From assembly GCF_007746075.1 (NCBI RefSeq), contig NZ_CP036339.1, positions 3,811,786 through 3,875,785 of the forward strand: a stretch of 64,000 nucleotides of DNA. The letters run 5' to 3'. Positions 8,696 to 17,287 of the stretch are shown here, piece after piece. Below the pieces are notes generated by a model. It did no database searches. It was given only the letters and a program-made list of their open reading frames with translations, and was not told the origin of the DNA. The translations under genes were made by a program, and so were the position numbers. Position 1 is the first letter of the stretch. Each line of letters opens with the position of its first letter. This stretch comes from Lacipirellula limnantheis. Its GTDB lineage: Bacteria; Planctomycetota; Planctomycetia; Pirellulales; Lacipirellulaceae.

Positions 8696-9970
8696 TTATA
8701 CGCTTGGTGCCCAGCCGGGACGGTAATCCCGAGCCCAAAATTTTGCCGCGGCCGCGTTGTCGACAATGTGGCCGGTCGAGGGGTCAATCCGCACTGACTG
8801 ACCGGAGCGGTAGGCGATATTGCCGAGGTGGCAGAACAGGGCGCTGCGATGCCCTTCTTCGATATGGGCGTGGGTCCGATGGCCGTCGCGGACAGCGTCC
8901 AGAAAGTCGCGCAGGTGTTCCGCGTCCCCGCGACCGCCCTGGAACTCGGCTAGTAGTTTGCGATCGCCGTCGTGAATCGTAGCCCCTTCGTCATTGATTT
9001 GCAGAATGCCCTCGGTGCCACGAATCTCGATGCCGAAAATGCTGGCGCTCTCCGACGGTCGAAGCCAACAAATCTGCTCCCAGACAATCATTTTGTCGCC
9101 GCATTCAAAAATGGCATTGGCGGTGTCGGGAGTCTCCTGGTCGTCGTCGAATCGCAGGCGACCGCCGGCGAACGTGACGCGCGTGGGGAAATCGACGCCT
9201 AGCGCCCAGCGACAAACGTCGATCGAGTGGACGCCGTTGTTGCCGATTTCGCCATCGCCCCAATTCCAGAAGAAATGCCAATTGTAGTGGAGCGTGTTGT
9301 CGCGAAACGGTCGCTCGGGCGCGGGGCCCTGCCACAACGAGTAGTCGAGCCACGCCGGCGGCGACGTCTCCTTGCCGACGCCGATCGAAGGCCGCGGCGT
9401 GTGGTACCACGACTTGGCGTGGAGCGGCTCGCCAATCGCGCCTTCGCGAACGCGCTGCACGGCTTCGCGGTAGAGAGGGCCGCTACGGCGCTGCGTGCCG
9501 ACCTGGACGACGCGGCTGGCCCGCGCCGCGGCGGCGATCATCAACTCGCCCTCTTCGGCCGAGTGACTGCAAGGTTTTTCGACGTACACATGTTTGCCGG
9601 CCGCGCAGGCCAAGATCGTCGCGGGCGCGTGCCAGTGATTCGGGGCGGCGCAGATCAAGGCGTCGACGGCAGGATCATCAAGCGCTTCACGAAAATCGCG
9701 CACGCCGCGCGGCTTCGCCGCGCCGCCCGACGTGGCCGCGTCGATGCCCTTGGCAATGGCACGCTCATCAGGATCGCACACATAGCCTATCCGACAGCCG
9801 GCCTGCTGGGCGAATTGGGCGGCAAGGTCGGAACCACGGCTGTTGGCCCCCATCAACGCGAGAACAACCTCGCTATTGGCGTCGGCGCCGCGGGTGCGGC
9901 CGGTCGATAACGCGGTCGCGGCGATGGCGGCCGTCGAAGCGACGAAGTGACGTCGAGTGAGCATCGACAT
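8696..9970 (-). CDS. Tat-exported Gfo/Idh/MocA family oxidoreductase
   Basis: 424 residues from the ATG at 9970. The frame is open further upstream, but this start is chosen because AGGAG sits about 8 bases before it and the protein then begins with a twin-arginine leader (LTRRHFVAST, then a hydrophobic run). The Rossmann start is VVLALMGANSRGSD; VYVEKPCSHS holds the family lysine. The long C-terminal domain matches the planctomycete Tat-Gfo/Idh group, and a histidine-rich C-terminal loop reads HLRDFLDAVRDGHRTHAHIE. It is 56 bases downstream of another Gfo/Idh gene on the same strand, so the two may be co-transcribed. The substrate is unknown. Confidence 0.85.
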   Translation of the reverse strand: MSMLTRRHFVASTAAIAATALSTGRTRGADANSEVVLALMGANSRGSDLAAQFAQQAGCRIGYVCDPDERAIAKGIDAATSGGAAKPRGVRDFREALDDPAVDALICAAPNHWHAPATILACAAGKHVYVEKPCSHSAEEGELMIAAAARASRVVQVGTQRRSGPLYREAVQRVREGAIGEPLHAKSWYHTPRPSIGVGKETSPPAWLDYSLWQGPAPERPFRDNTLHYNWHFFWNWGDGEIGNNGVHSIDVCRWALGVDFPTRVTFAGGRLRFDDDQETPDTANAIFECGDKMIVWEQICWLRPSESASIFGIEIRGTEGILQINDEGATIHDGDRKLLAEFQGGRGDAEHLRDFLDAVRDGHRTHAHIEEGHRSALFCHLGNIAYRSGQSVRIDPSTGHIVDNAAAAKFWARDYRPGWAPSV

Positions 9971-10026
9971 GGAACTCCTCTCCTGGCGGATTCGTGCGAC
10001 CTGACTCGTACGCGCGATTGAGCGGA

Positions 10027-11028
10027 TTATTTGTCGGCGCTCCGCTCGGTAATCTTCTGCTTCGCGCGATCGATCATCTCTTTCGTGCTGGTGAGCTGAC
10101 CGTCGCGTTGGAGGCTGGCGTCGGCCGCTTCCATGAACGCGAACATTTCGATGGTTTCCTCCGCCGTCACGGGGGCGCGTCGCGTTGCAAAAAACGTACA
10201 AATCTCGTCGACGAGCGGCTCGTAGCCGGAAAAGCCGCGGTCAAACGCCATTCCCTTGTCACCGAATGCGGTAAATGCGTAATCGCCGTGAGATTTTAGG
10301 CCGCGCCAGGTGGCGATGCGCCCGTCGCCCCAGCGGCCGGTGACGAGGGTTGCATTCGCCCCGTCGACGCGGCTGACCATTTCGCAACCAGGCCGCATCA
10401 TGGCGTAGATCGCTTCGACGCCATGGACGCCGTACCAAGCAAGATCGATATGGTGACTTTCGGTCTCGAAGGGACTGGCAACGCTGCAACCCGTGACGTT
10501 CCCCACCGCCGGGTCGTTGGCAAGCTTCGTAACCGCGGCGCAATAGCGCAAGGCTGATGACGAGAAACAGGGGGTATTCGTTTGTTCTGCCAACTGAAAA
10601 ATGGCGATCACGTCGGCGAGGTTGGCCGCCGCCGGCTTATCGATGAACACTGGCTTGCCGACGGCCAGCTGCTGGAATTGCCCCAGATGGGTGCGTCCGT
10701 CGACGCTTTCCAGCAGCACGACGTCGCATTTTTCCAGCAGCGCGGAAATCGAATCGACGATCTCCAGGCCCATGCCGCGAAGTTCGTCGGTATAGGGACC
10801 TACGCGGTCGGCGCTGCTGGGAATGTCGGGGCTGCCGCCGGGGAACGCAACAACGACCTCGACGCCAGCGCGCGGTCCCGTCGCCTCGGGCGCGTTGATC
10901 AGTTTAGTGAATGCAATCACGTGCGACGTATCGCAACCGACAATGCCGGCGCGCAGCGGTTCAGCGCCGCCGGCAGTGAGCGGCTTCACGACGATCGCGA
11001 GCAAAATAATGAAGGGAAAGAGCTTCAC
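10027..11028 (-). CDS. Secreted or periplasmic Gfo/Idh/MocA family oxidoreductase
   Basis: 333 residues from a GTG at 11028 that has GGAG 8 bases upstream and gives a clean signal peptide (KLFPFIILLAIVV, ending near TAGGAEP). An ATG at 11082 in the same frame would add 18 residues before the signal and is less likely. The nucleotide-binding start reads AGIVGCDTSHVIAF and the lysine motif VFIDKPAAANLADV. It is shorter than the Tat-leader paralogs and belongs to a divergent branch. It lies upstream of, and in line with, the oxidoreductase ending at 8696. Confidence 0.8.
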   Translation of the reverse strand: MKLFPFIILLAIVVKPLTAGGAEPLRAGIVGCDTSHVIAFTKLINAPEATGPRAGVEVVVAFPGGSPDIPSSADRVGPYTDELRGMGLEIVDSISALLEKCDVVLLESVDGRTHLGQFQQLAVGKPVFIDKPAAANLADVIAIFQLAEQTNTPCFSSSALRYCAAVTKLANDPAVGNVTGCSVASPFETESHHIDLAWYGVHGVEAIYAMMRPGCEMVSRVDGANATLVTGRWGDGRIATWRGLKSHGDYAFTAFGDKGMAFDRGFSGYEPLVDEICTFFATRRAPVTAEETIEMFAFMEAADASLQRDGQLTSTKEMIDRAKQKITERSADK

Positions 11029-11332
11029 GCTGCGATCTCCTGCTGGGGACGGGATGGATTGAGGGCGGTGAAGTGCATCCATTCCATGCGGCCACGGTAG
11101 CTAGAACGGTGATTTGCTGTCAATCACGCTCGTCGGCGCGAGTGCGACAGGCAACGAAGAGGTCGCACCGCCCCGAGTGATCACCAGAAATTTCAGGGCA
11201 TGTTGATTCTCGCCAAGCCGTTGAACTGTAAGGACTTGTGGCGCTAGCCCCGATTTCGACGACAGACGGCTCAAAGAATCTTGCAATTTTTCGATACCAG
11301 TTTTGCCCGTCGCGCGCCTTACTTGAGAGTTA
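11029..11332. other. Divergent intergenic region upstream of the sigma factor
   Basis: About 300 bases separate the minus-strand oxidoreductase from the plus-strand sigma factor and should hold both promoters. I see a small inverted repeat (GTGATT...AATCAC, about 11107-11125) but no convincing -35/-10 pair. A 61-codon open frame on minus here looks like chance. Confidence 0.4.
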
Positions 11333-11941
11333 GTGCTCCTCGCTTCTCACCGCATTCACGGCGGCATCGTGGCGGACGACATTCAGCGTACTTCAACCGG
11401 CGGCGACTCAACCGCGGCGGATCAGCGTCGCGATGCGTTTGCGCGCCTGTTCGCTAAGTACGACCGATGGCTGTTCTCGTACCTCGTGACATTGCTCGCC
11501 AATCCGGCACACGCGGAAGAAGTATTCCAGGAAGTTTGCGTTACGGTCTGGCGCATGTCTGATCAGTTCGAGCTCGGCACCGACTTCGTCCGCTGGGTGA
11601 GCGTGATTGCCCACAACCAGGTCCGCAAGTTTCGTCGCGAAGCGAAGCGAGAAGGCTTCCAATTGAGCGACGCAACCTGCGAGCGGCTGGCGGCCGACGC
11701 GGCGCGAGGGGCCGATTTGTTCGATTTTCGGCGCGAGGCCCTGCGTCAGTGCCTGGGCAAACTGCCGGCGAACGACCGTCAGCTGGTGCAGCAGTGCTAC
11801 GGCGAGGCCGACGCGAGCTTCAAAGCCATCGCCGAAAAGCTGGGGCGACCCGCCAACACCGTCTACAAGGCTCTCAATCGCATTCGTCGCTCGTTGCATC
11901 AGTGCATCGATCGCCGGCTTTCGGCGGAGGGCATCGTATGA
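11333..11941 (+). CDS. ECF sigma factor, Rhodopirellula/Verrucomicrobium type
   Basis: 202-residue sigma-70 family factor. Region 2 spans about residues 35-105 (FAKYDRWLFSYLVTLLAN, then AEEVFQEVCVTVWR for the -10-binding helix). Region 4 spans about 140-195 (LGKLPANDRQLVQQCYGE, then the helix-turn-helix KAIAEKLGRPANTVYKALNR). It begins at GTG 11333; a GTG at 11369 is an alternative. The stop overlaps the start of the FecR-like gene (ATGA), indicating translational coupling. This class is known from planctomycetes and verrucomicrobia next to FecR/LamG-type partners, which fits here. Likely targets are the surface-protein genes that follow; that is inference. Confidence 0.88.
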   Translation: MLLASHRIHGGIVADDIQRTSTGGDSTAADQRRDAFARLFAKYDRWLFSYLVTLLANPAHAEEVFQEVCVTVWRMSDQFELGTDFVRWVSVIAHNQVRKFRREAKREGFQLSDATCERLAADAARGADLFDFRREALRQCLGKLPANDRQLVQQCYGEADASFKAIAEKLGRPANTVYKALNRIRRSLHQCIDRRLSAEGIV

Positions 11942-13734
11942 AGGCCGACTGGACCACGGAGCGATTGCTGGAGGCGACCGGCAGCTTTTGCAACGGGACC
12001 ATCAGCGAGGCTGAGGGGCGCGAGTTGGATAAGTTGCTGGCTAGCGACGCCCAGGCGCGGCGGATCTACACCAACTATATGTGGACGCACGCTTGCCTGT
12101 TCGCCGAAGCGGGTTCACTGCACGCCGACGACGCGCCGGTCCACGACATCGACGTGGCGCAGTACGTCGAACATGAAGTTGACGACCGCTCCTCAGCGAA
12201 GCAATCGCGCAGGTCGTGGTATGGCCTTGCCGCCGCCATCGTCGCGGCGGCGGCGGTTTCTAGCTGGGCGACCTGGCACTGGACGAGCCGTCAGGTGGCC
12301 GATCGGGCGCCCCGGTCCGCTGAACAACTCGCAGTTCCGACTGGCGACGCGGTCGCACGCATCACTGGTACGCATAACTGCATTTGGCGCGATTCACAAT
12401 CTGGCGTTGGCTATGGTTCGTCACTGTATCCTGGTCAGCGGATTGAGCTGGCCGAAGGGCTCGCGGAGATCACCTTTGAGGACGGGGCAACGCTGCTCTT
12501 GGAAGGGCCGGCATCGTTCAACGTCGATAGTTCCAACAAGGTGGCGCTCGTCGCAGGCCGGCTTGCCGCCGTCGTACCGGAGCGCGCCGCGGGCTTCCAC
12601 GTCCACACGGCGGCCCTCGACTTGTTCGACGCCGGCACCGAATTTGGATTGGTGGCGCAAGAATCGGGCGCGGCGGAAGTTCACGTCTTTAACGGATTGC
12701 TGAAGGCCGACGTGCTCGACAACGCTGGGCGCGCGACGCGGCGGTTGGAATTGAACGCCGCTCAGGCGGCGCGGATCAGCCCGGTGTCGACGACCGTCGT
12801 CGAGTTCCCCGCCAGCGACGCCGGCTTCGTGCGAAATATCGCTCCCGCGGCGGGCCCCCATGACGGGCTGCTGGCGGACGAATCTTTTCGATATCCGGAG
12901 GGGCCGCTCGAAGCGCAGAACGGCGGCTTTGGGTGGGCAGGCCCGTGGTTCACCACCTCAGCAGATGACGAAGACGCGGGGCCAGACTCGAACCGGGTGA
13001 CTCCCGGGAGCCTAGCCATGCAAGGAATTGTGCCGGTCGGCAACCACGCCGTGCTCGTCGGGAACCGCAACCGCATTCGACGACAGCTTGCCACGTCGGT
13101 GGGCGGGGTCTTCGACGCTGAAGGGCTGGTCGAAAATCAGGATGAAGTTCGCCTCGTCGGTCGCGACGGCAAGAACGTGTACTTGAGCTTCGTTCAGCGG
13201 GTCTCGAAGGTAAACGACGGCTTTTACGGGCTGGAGCTTCATCGGGGGGATGGCAATGGCAACCGCGTGCTGTGCATTGGCAACGGCGCCGACGGCGCCG
13301 GGTATGGCGCCACCTCGAATATCAACGTCTATGGCGCGAAAAATCTTCCCTCGTTGGGCGTTGAATCCAGTGCACCGAACTTCTTCGTAATTAAGATACG
13401 GTTTGGCGTCGGCAACCGTGACACGGCGGAGGTCTATCGCAATCCGGCGTCGCTGCGGGACGAGAAAGAATGCGAACCCGACGCCGTGCTGCGCGGCAAC
13501 TTTGCCTTTGATCGCGTTAGCTTGGCCAATTTCGACGGCAGCAAGGTCCATGAAGTCGACGAACTCCGCGTGGGAACCCATTTCCTCGCGGTAACTGGTC
13601 GGTGGGGCAATAATCAGGGTCGGCTAAGACAGCCGATCGCTCATCTCGATGGATTCGACTCGCGGCCAACGGCAGTCAGTTTGGAAACAGGATGGATTAA
13701 TCGCTTCTGGCTCGTGGCCAGCAGCGGGCGGTAA
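11938..13734 (+). CDS. FecR-like membrane protein, putative anti-sigma partner, with LamG-like C-terminus
   Basis: 598 residues from the ATG at 11938, overlapping the sigma factor stop by four bases. Residues 1-85 form a short cytoplasmic helical part typical of sigma-binding domains. A TM segment follows (WYGLAAAIVAAAAVSSWATW, about 94-113). A FecR-type beta domain at about 140-275 contains AEITFEDGATLLLEGPASF and FDAGTEFGLV. From about 310 to the end is a concanavalin/LamG-like region beginning DGLLADESF. FecR proteins pass an envelope signal to a cognate ECF factor; the overlap and topology support that role. The ligand is unknown, though the sugar-binding-like C-terminus makes a polysaccharide plausible. 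Confidence 0.82.
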   Translation: MKADWTTERLLEATGSFCNGTISEAEGRELDKLLASDAQARRIYTNYMWTHACLFAEAGSLHADDAPVHDIDVAQYVEHEVDDRSSAKQSRRSWYGLAAAIVAAAAVSSWATWHWTSRQVADRAPRSAEQLAVPTGDAVARITGTHNCIWRDSQSGVGYGSSLYPGQRIELAEGLAEITFEDGATLLLEGPASFNVDSSNKVALVAGRLAAVVPERAAGFHVHTAALDLFDAGTEFGLVAQESGAAEVHVFNGLLKADVLDNAGRATRRLELNAAQAARISPVSTTVVEFPASDAGFVRNIAPAAGPHDGLLADESFRYPEGPLEAQNGGFGWAGPWFTTSADDEDAGPDSNRVTPGSLAMQGIVPVGNHAVLVGNRNRIRRQLATSVGGVFDAEGLVENQDEVRLVGRDGKNVYLSFVQRVSKVNDGFYGLELHRGDGNGNRVLCIGNGADGAGYGATSNINVYGAKNLPSLGVESSAPNFFVIKIRFGVGNRDTAEVYRNPASLRDEKECEPDAVLRGNFAFDRVSLANFDGSKVHEVDELRVGTHFLAVTGRWGNNQGRLRQPIAHLDGFDSRPTAVSLETGWINRFWLVASSGR

Positions 13735-13869
13735 GCGCCGCTGGGCGGCAATGACTTTTCTGTAGCTGTAGAACGTCAGTTGTTCGGAGAATGGCCGGCT
13801 CAACGCCTCGAGCGTTGGCGCGGCGCGTGACTTTTCCTTTTTTGGGGGATCTCTCCCGGAGGTAGCATC

Positions 13870-14787
13870 ATGAAGCGGATCTTGGGTTTACTTTTGGTCG
13901 GCCTGATGGCTGCGCCAGCGATGGCGCAGATCACGGTCGACGGGTCGCGCGACGCCGGCTACGGCGGTCCGGCGCTGGTGTTGATCGGGCCGAGCGGCCT
14001 GCCGTCGACTGCCGTGCAGACTGTCAACACCGAGTTTGGCAACAACGAGAGCGAGTGGAACGCCGGCTACGGAGTCATTGACGGCGGTCGCCTCAACTTG
14101 ATGCTAACCGGCAACTTGCAAGCGAACTTTAACAAGCTCGAAATCTTCATCGACTCGAAGGCAGGCGGCCAAAGCGTCTTCGACAGCTCGGGCAACGACA
14201 ACGCCGAGCGGATGGATGGCCTCGTCTTCGACGCCGGCTTCACGGCCGACTACCACCTGATAGCGCGCCGCGGTTCGGGTAAGTTCGACCTTGATTTCGC
14301 TAATCTCGGCGCCCAGACGTTTAACTTTTACGAAAACGTGTTCGGCGGAACCGATGCCGGCGCGGGCAACACCGGCACCGGCGTCAATGCGTCGCCGATT
14401 GGCGTCGCCTACGACGGCAGCAACATGCTGGGCGTCGGCGGCGGATCGGGCGCGGCTGACGAAACCGCGGCGGCGGCCGTGACGACCGGTCTGGAACTGA
14501 GCATCAGCTTGGCCGACCTCGGCTACGTCGGCGGTCCCTTGCATGTGATGGTTGGCCAAAACGGCGATGGGCATCACTATTGGTCGAACCAGTTCCTCGG
14601 CGGCCTGCCAGCGCCGCAAGGGAACTTGGGGGGCGACGGCAACGGCAACTTCACTGGCGAAGGCGCCATTGATTTCAAGCTGTTTGCCGGAAATCAGTAC
14701 TTCACCGTCGTGGTTCCGGAACCGGCCACGCTCGGCCTAGGTGCGCTGGGATGCGTGGGACTGCTGGCGCTTCGTCGCCGGAAGTAA
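13870..14787 (+). CDS. PEP-CTERM surface protein
   Basis: 305 residues. A signal peptide (MKRILGLLLVGLMAAPAMAQ) follows a good GGAGG site 7 bases upstream. The C-terminus has the exosortase tripartite signal: VPEPATLG, a hydrophobic helix, then RRRK. The body is rich in Gly, Asn and Asp and contains a segment LMLTGNLQANFNKLEIFIDS that recurs in the protein at 20743-22173 (IAGNLETNFNKIDLFIDS), so the two are paralogs. It is presumably exported, processed by an exosortase and attached to or shed from the cell surface. No catalytic motif is seen. Confidence 0.85.
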   Translation: MKRILGLLLVGLMAAPAMAQITVDGSRDAGYGGPALVLIGPSGLPSTAVQTVNTEFGNNESEWNAGYGVIDGGRLNLMLTGNLQANFNKLEIFIDSKAGGQSVFDSSGNDNAERMDGLVFDAGFTADYHLIARRGSGKFDLDFANLGAQTFNFYENVFGGTDAGAGNTGTGVNASPIGVAYDGSNMLGVGGGSGAADETAAAAVTTGLELSISLADLGYVGGPLHVMVGQNGDGHHYWSNQFLGGLPAPQGNLGGDGNGNFTGEGAIDFKLFAGNQYFTVVVPEPATLGLGALGCVGLLALRRRK

Positions 14788-14826
14788 CTGACGTTTGGTT
14801 TCGTTTGAATTTTTTACCAATGACAA

Positions 14827-14861
14827 CTTCGCTGCCCGCCGACTTGCGGCGGGCAGCGAAG
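14827..14861. terminator. Perfect 15-bp hairpin after the PEP-CTERM gene
   Basis: CTTCGCTGCCCGCCG and CGGCGGGCAGCGAAG pair perfectly around a 5-nt loop, 40 bases past the stop codon. No T-run follows, so it is a terminator, mRNA 3' stabiliser or repeat; the sequence does not decide. Confidence 0.5.
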
Positions 14862-14938
14862 CGATTTGCAGTGCAGGATGTCGCCGTTCTCCGGCAAGTA
14901 TGGAAACGGCGCGGCTTTTCTAGAGTAAAGGGCTCTTC

Positions 14939-16009
14939 ATGGGCAACTCAATCAATCGGTCGCGTCGCGGCTTCACGCTGGTCGAGCTGCTGGTGGTCAT
15001 CGCGATCATCGGCGTGCTGGTGGCCCTACTGCTGCCGGCGGTGCAGGCGGCGCGCGAAGCGGCGCGGCGGATGAGTTGCGGGAATAACATGAAGCAGATT
15101 GGCTTGGCGTGTCTGAATTACGCCGACGCGCACCAGGGCAACTTGCCCACTAGTATTTACAAGGATGCCGAGGACTTCGACATCAAGGGAAACTGGATCG
15201 GCCCGCCGGGCGGAACGAATGATCCATCCAACGGAGGCCCGGGAATCAGCGGCAAGGGCTGGATTGTTGAGATTCTGCCCTACATCGAACAGCAAGCAGT
15301 GCATCAAGGCATTAAGAACGGCTTGCAGACGACCAAGGGAAAGATGAAATTCGGCCCGCCGCGCGGAGCCAACGGATCTGGGATGGGAGCCCCGGACATT
15401 CGTCCATTCATTGAAAAGCAATACCCGTTCCTTACCTGTTCGTCCGATGACACAGCTCAGCCATCGACTGATTTCTGGTACTGGGAAGGGGTTTCCGTTG
15501 GAACGACCAACTACAAGGGCGTCATTGGCGACACCGTGATGTCAGACGGCATCGCGCGAGGCAGCCTTTCGCCCCCCGTCGGATTCCCGCTGACGACGGG
15601 ATCGGTCCCCGATAGCCACAATACGGTCGACACGAACGGATTATTCGGCCGAAACACGTCGGTGAAACCTATCGCGCTGAAATCCGTCACCGACGGCCAG
15701 AGCAACACGTTTATGGTCGGCGAAACCGTCGCCGGCCAGGACTTTCACGGATCGGCGTTCTTCGCCGACGGCGACTTCGCCACGTGCGGCGTCCCGATCA
15801 ACTATTTCCATGTTGGACTCGACGTCGCCACGATGAAGCTGAGTCCGCAATGGATGCAATCACGCGGATTCAAGAGCGTCCATCCGGGCGGGGTGAACTT
15901 TGTGATGGGCGACGGTTCGGTGCAGTTCGTCAACGAAGGGATCGACACGATTGCCTACCGCTCATTGGCCACGCGCGACGGCGGCGAGACGGCGTCGGTG
16001 AATCAATAA
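14939..16009 (+). CDS. DUF1559 protein with type IV pilin-like N-terminus
   Basis: 356 residues. The prepilin cleavage/methylation motif [20 protein letters not shown] at residues 7-26 is followed by [20 protein letters not shown], the diagnostic start of DUF1559. The C-terminus has the family ending [23 protein letters not shown]1559 proteins are strongly expanded in planctomycetes and are assumed to be pseudopilins or envelope proteins exported by a type II/IV-like system. Their function is not established. It lies between surface-protein genes on the same strand. Confidence 0.92.
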   Translation: MGNSINRSRRGFTLVELLVVIAIIGVLVALLLPAVQAAREAARRMSCGNNMKQIGLACLNYADAHQGNLPTSIYKDAEDFDIKGNWIGPPGGTNDPSNGGPGISGKGWIVEILPYIEQQAVHQGIKNGLQTTKGKMKFGPPRGANGSGMGAPDIRPFIEKQYPFLTCSSDDTAQPSTDFWYWEGVSVGTTNYKGVIGDTVMSDGIARGSLSPPVGFPLTTGSVPDSHNTVDTNGLFGRNTSVKPIALKSVTDGQSNTFMVGETVAGQDFHGSAFFADGDFATCGVPINYFHVGLDVATMKLSPQWMQSRGFKSVHPGGVNFVMGDGSVQFVNEGIDTIAYRSLATRDGGETASVNQ

Positions 16010-16057
16010 CGGCGTCTGCAACTTGTCCAAACTGACCTTGTTTATGTCCACGCATTC

Positions 16058-16717
16058 ATGAACGCATCGATCAAGTCTTGGGCTCCGCGCTTGGCCGCGC
16101 TAACGTCGGTTGCGGCAGTGCTCGGCTGCGGCGGCGCCAACGCGAAGTACGACGCCAACGTTCAGGGGACCGTCACGATTGACGGAGAATTGGCCCCGGG
16201 GGGATCGGTAACGTTTACCCCAGTGGAAAACGGGCCGACGGGGGTCGGCACGATCGCGGCTGACGGGAGTTACTCGCTACGCATCGGTCAAGGGGACGTC
16301 GGCAGTCCCGACAGCAGCGTAATACCTGCCGGCGAGTATGTCGTCACGGCGATGATCACTGGACCGTCGCCGAAGGATGCCACGTCAAGCGGCGGCCCGC
16401 CGCCAGCAGGGCCGAAGTTAATCGCCGACAAGTATGGAAGTCGTGCCACGAGTGATTTGAAGTTTGAGGTGAAGAAAGGCCCGAACATCATTGTGCTGAA
16501 GCTCGATGGCCCTTGGGCGAACCCGCCGGCGGAGGAGGAAGATAAGGGGGGCGACGAAGTCGCAACGTTGTCGACGGCTGACGAGGGTACCGAGGAGCCG
16601 ACGTCCGCTGACACTGCAGACGAATCCAATTCCGCCGGCGCTGCCACCGAGACCGATGGGAACTCAGAAGCGGCTGCAAAAGCGGAAATTGCGCCCGTCG
16701 AGGAGGCGAAGCCTTGA
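16058..16717 (+). CDS. Small lipoprotein with transthyretin-like beta domain
   Basis: 219 residues. A lipoprotein signal peptide ends at a lipobox (AVLGC, Cys about residue 23). The mature part has one beta-sandwich of the carboxypeptidase-regulatory-like kind (VQGTVTIDGELAPGGSVTFTP). It ends in an acidic, Ala/Glu/Thr-rich low-complexity tail from about residue 150 that is probably disordered. Planctomycete genomes carry many such lipoproteins beside DUF1559 genes. Its stop overlaps the start of the next lipoprotein gene (TTGA), so the two are translated together. The role is unknown. Confidence 0.8.
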   Translation: MNASIKSWAPRLAALTSVAAVLGCGGANAKYDANVQGTVTIDGELAPGGSVTFTPVENGPTGVGTIAADGSYSLRIGQGDVGSPDSSVIPAGEYVVTAMITGPSPKDATSSGGPPPAGPKLIADKYGSRATSDLKFEVKKGPNIIVLKLDGPWANPPAEEEDKGGDEVATLSTADEGTEEPTSADTADESNSAGAATETDGNSEAAAKAEIAPVEEAKP

Positions 16718-17178
16718 ACCAGCGTTACTCGCATGCCCGAGCACGGCTGTTGACCGCGTACCTCAGCCTGCTCGCGTTGGTTGGATGCGGCGGCCCTTAC
16801 GACGCAACCGTCTCAGGAACCGTGAAGTTCAATGGCTCCCCGGTGCCGCGCGGCACAATTTCATTTAAACCGCAATCAGCAGGCGCTGATGCGTTTGGAC
16901 AAATTAACGCGGACGGCGCCTACTTGCTGCGCACGGGGCGCGAGGAAGGTCTGAACTCGGGCTCGTATACGGTGAGCGTCGCCGCCAATGAAACGCCGCC
17001 GCCGAACCCCAAAGGGGGGCCGCCGCCGATGGGCAAGTCGCTCACTCCCGATTGGTACCGCGATCCGGCGACCTCGGGACTAACGTTCACCGTGGCGCCT
17101 GGCGACAACACGATCGATATCGATTTGAATGCCACGCCGCCGCCAGGATGGAAGCCGCCGCCTGCTCGTCGCCGGTAG
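16714..17178 (+). CDS. Small lipoprotein with transthyretin-like beta domain, paralog of its neighbour
   Basis: 154 residues from a TTG overlapping the upstream stop by four bases. The lipobox is ALVGC (Cys about residue 25). The beta domain VSGTVKFNGSPVPRGTISFKP closely resembles that of the upstream gene. The C-terminal half is Pro-rich and lacks the acidic tail. Tandem duplication followed by divergence is the simplest reading. The function is unknown. Confidence 0.78.
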   Translation: MNQRYSHARARLLTAYLSLLALVGCGGPYDATVSGTVKFNGSPVPRGTISFKPQSAGADAFGQINADGAYLLRTGREEGLNSGSYTVSVAANETPPPNPKGGPPPMGKSLTPDWYRDPATSGLTFTVAPGDNTIDIDLNATPPPGWKPPPARRR

Positions 17179-17287
17179 AGACGGCCTTTCAGATTCAGTG
17201 CATGAGAAGTGCTGATGAACCAGATATCACGACGATATCGACTTGTTTTGGAACCGCGCCGCAGGGCGGCGTTCTTGTTGGAATTCA

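Noticed and set aside
11101-11286. 61-codon minus-strand frame in the oxidoreductase-sigma gap
   Set aside because: No ribosome site and no similarity; the divergent promoters should be here.
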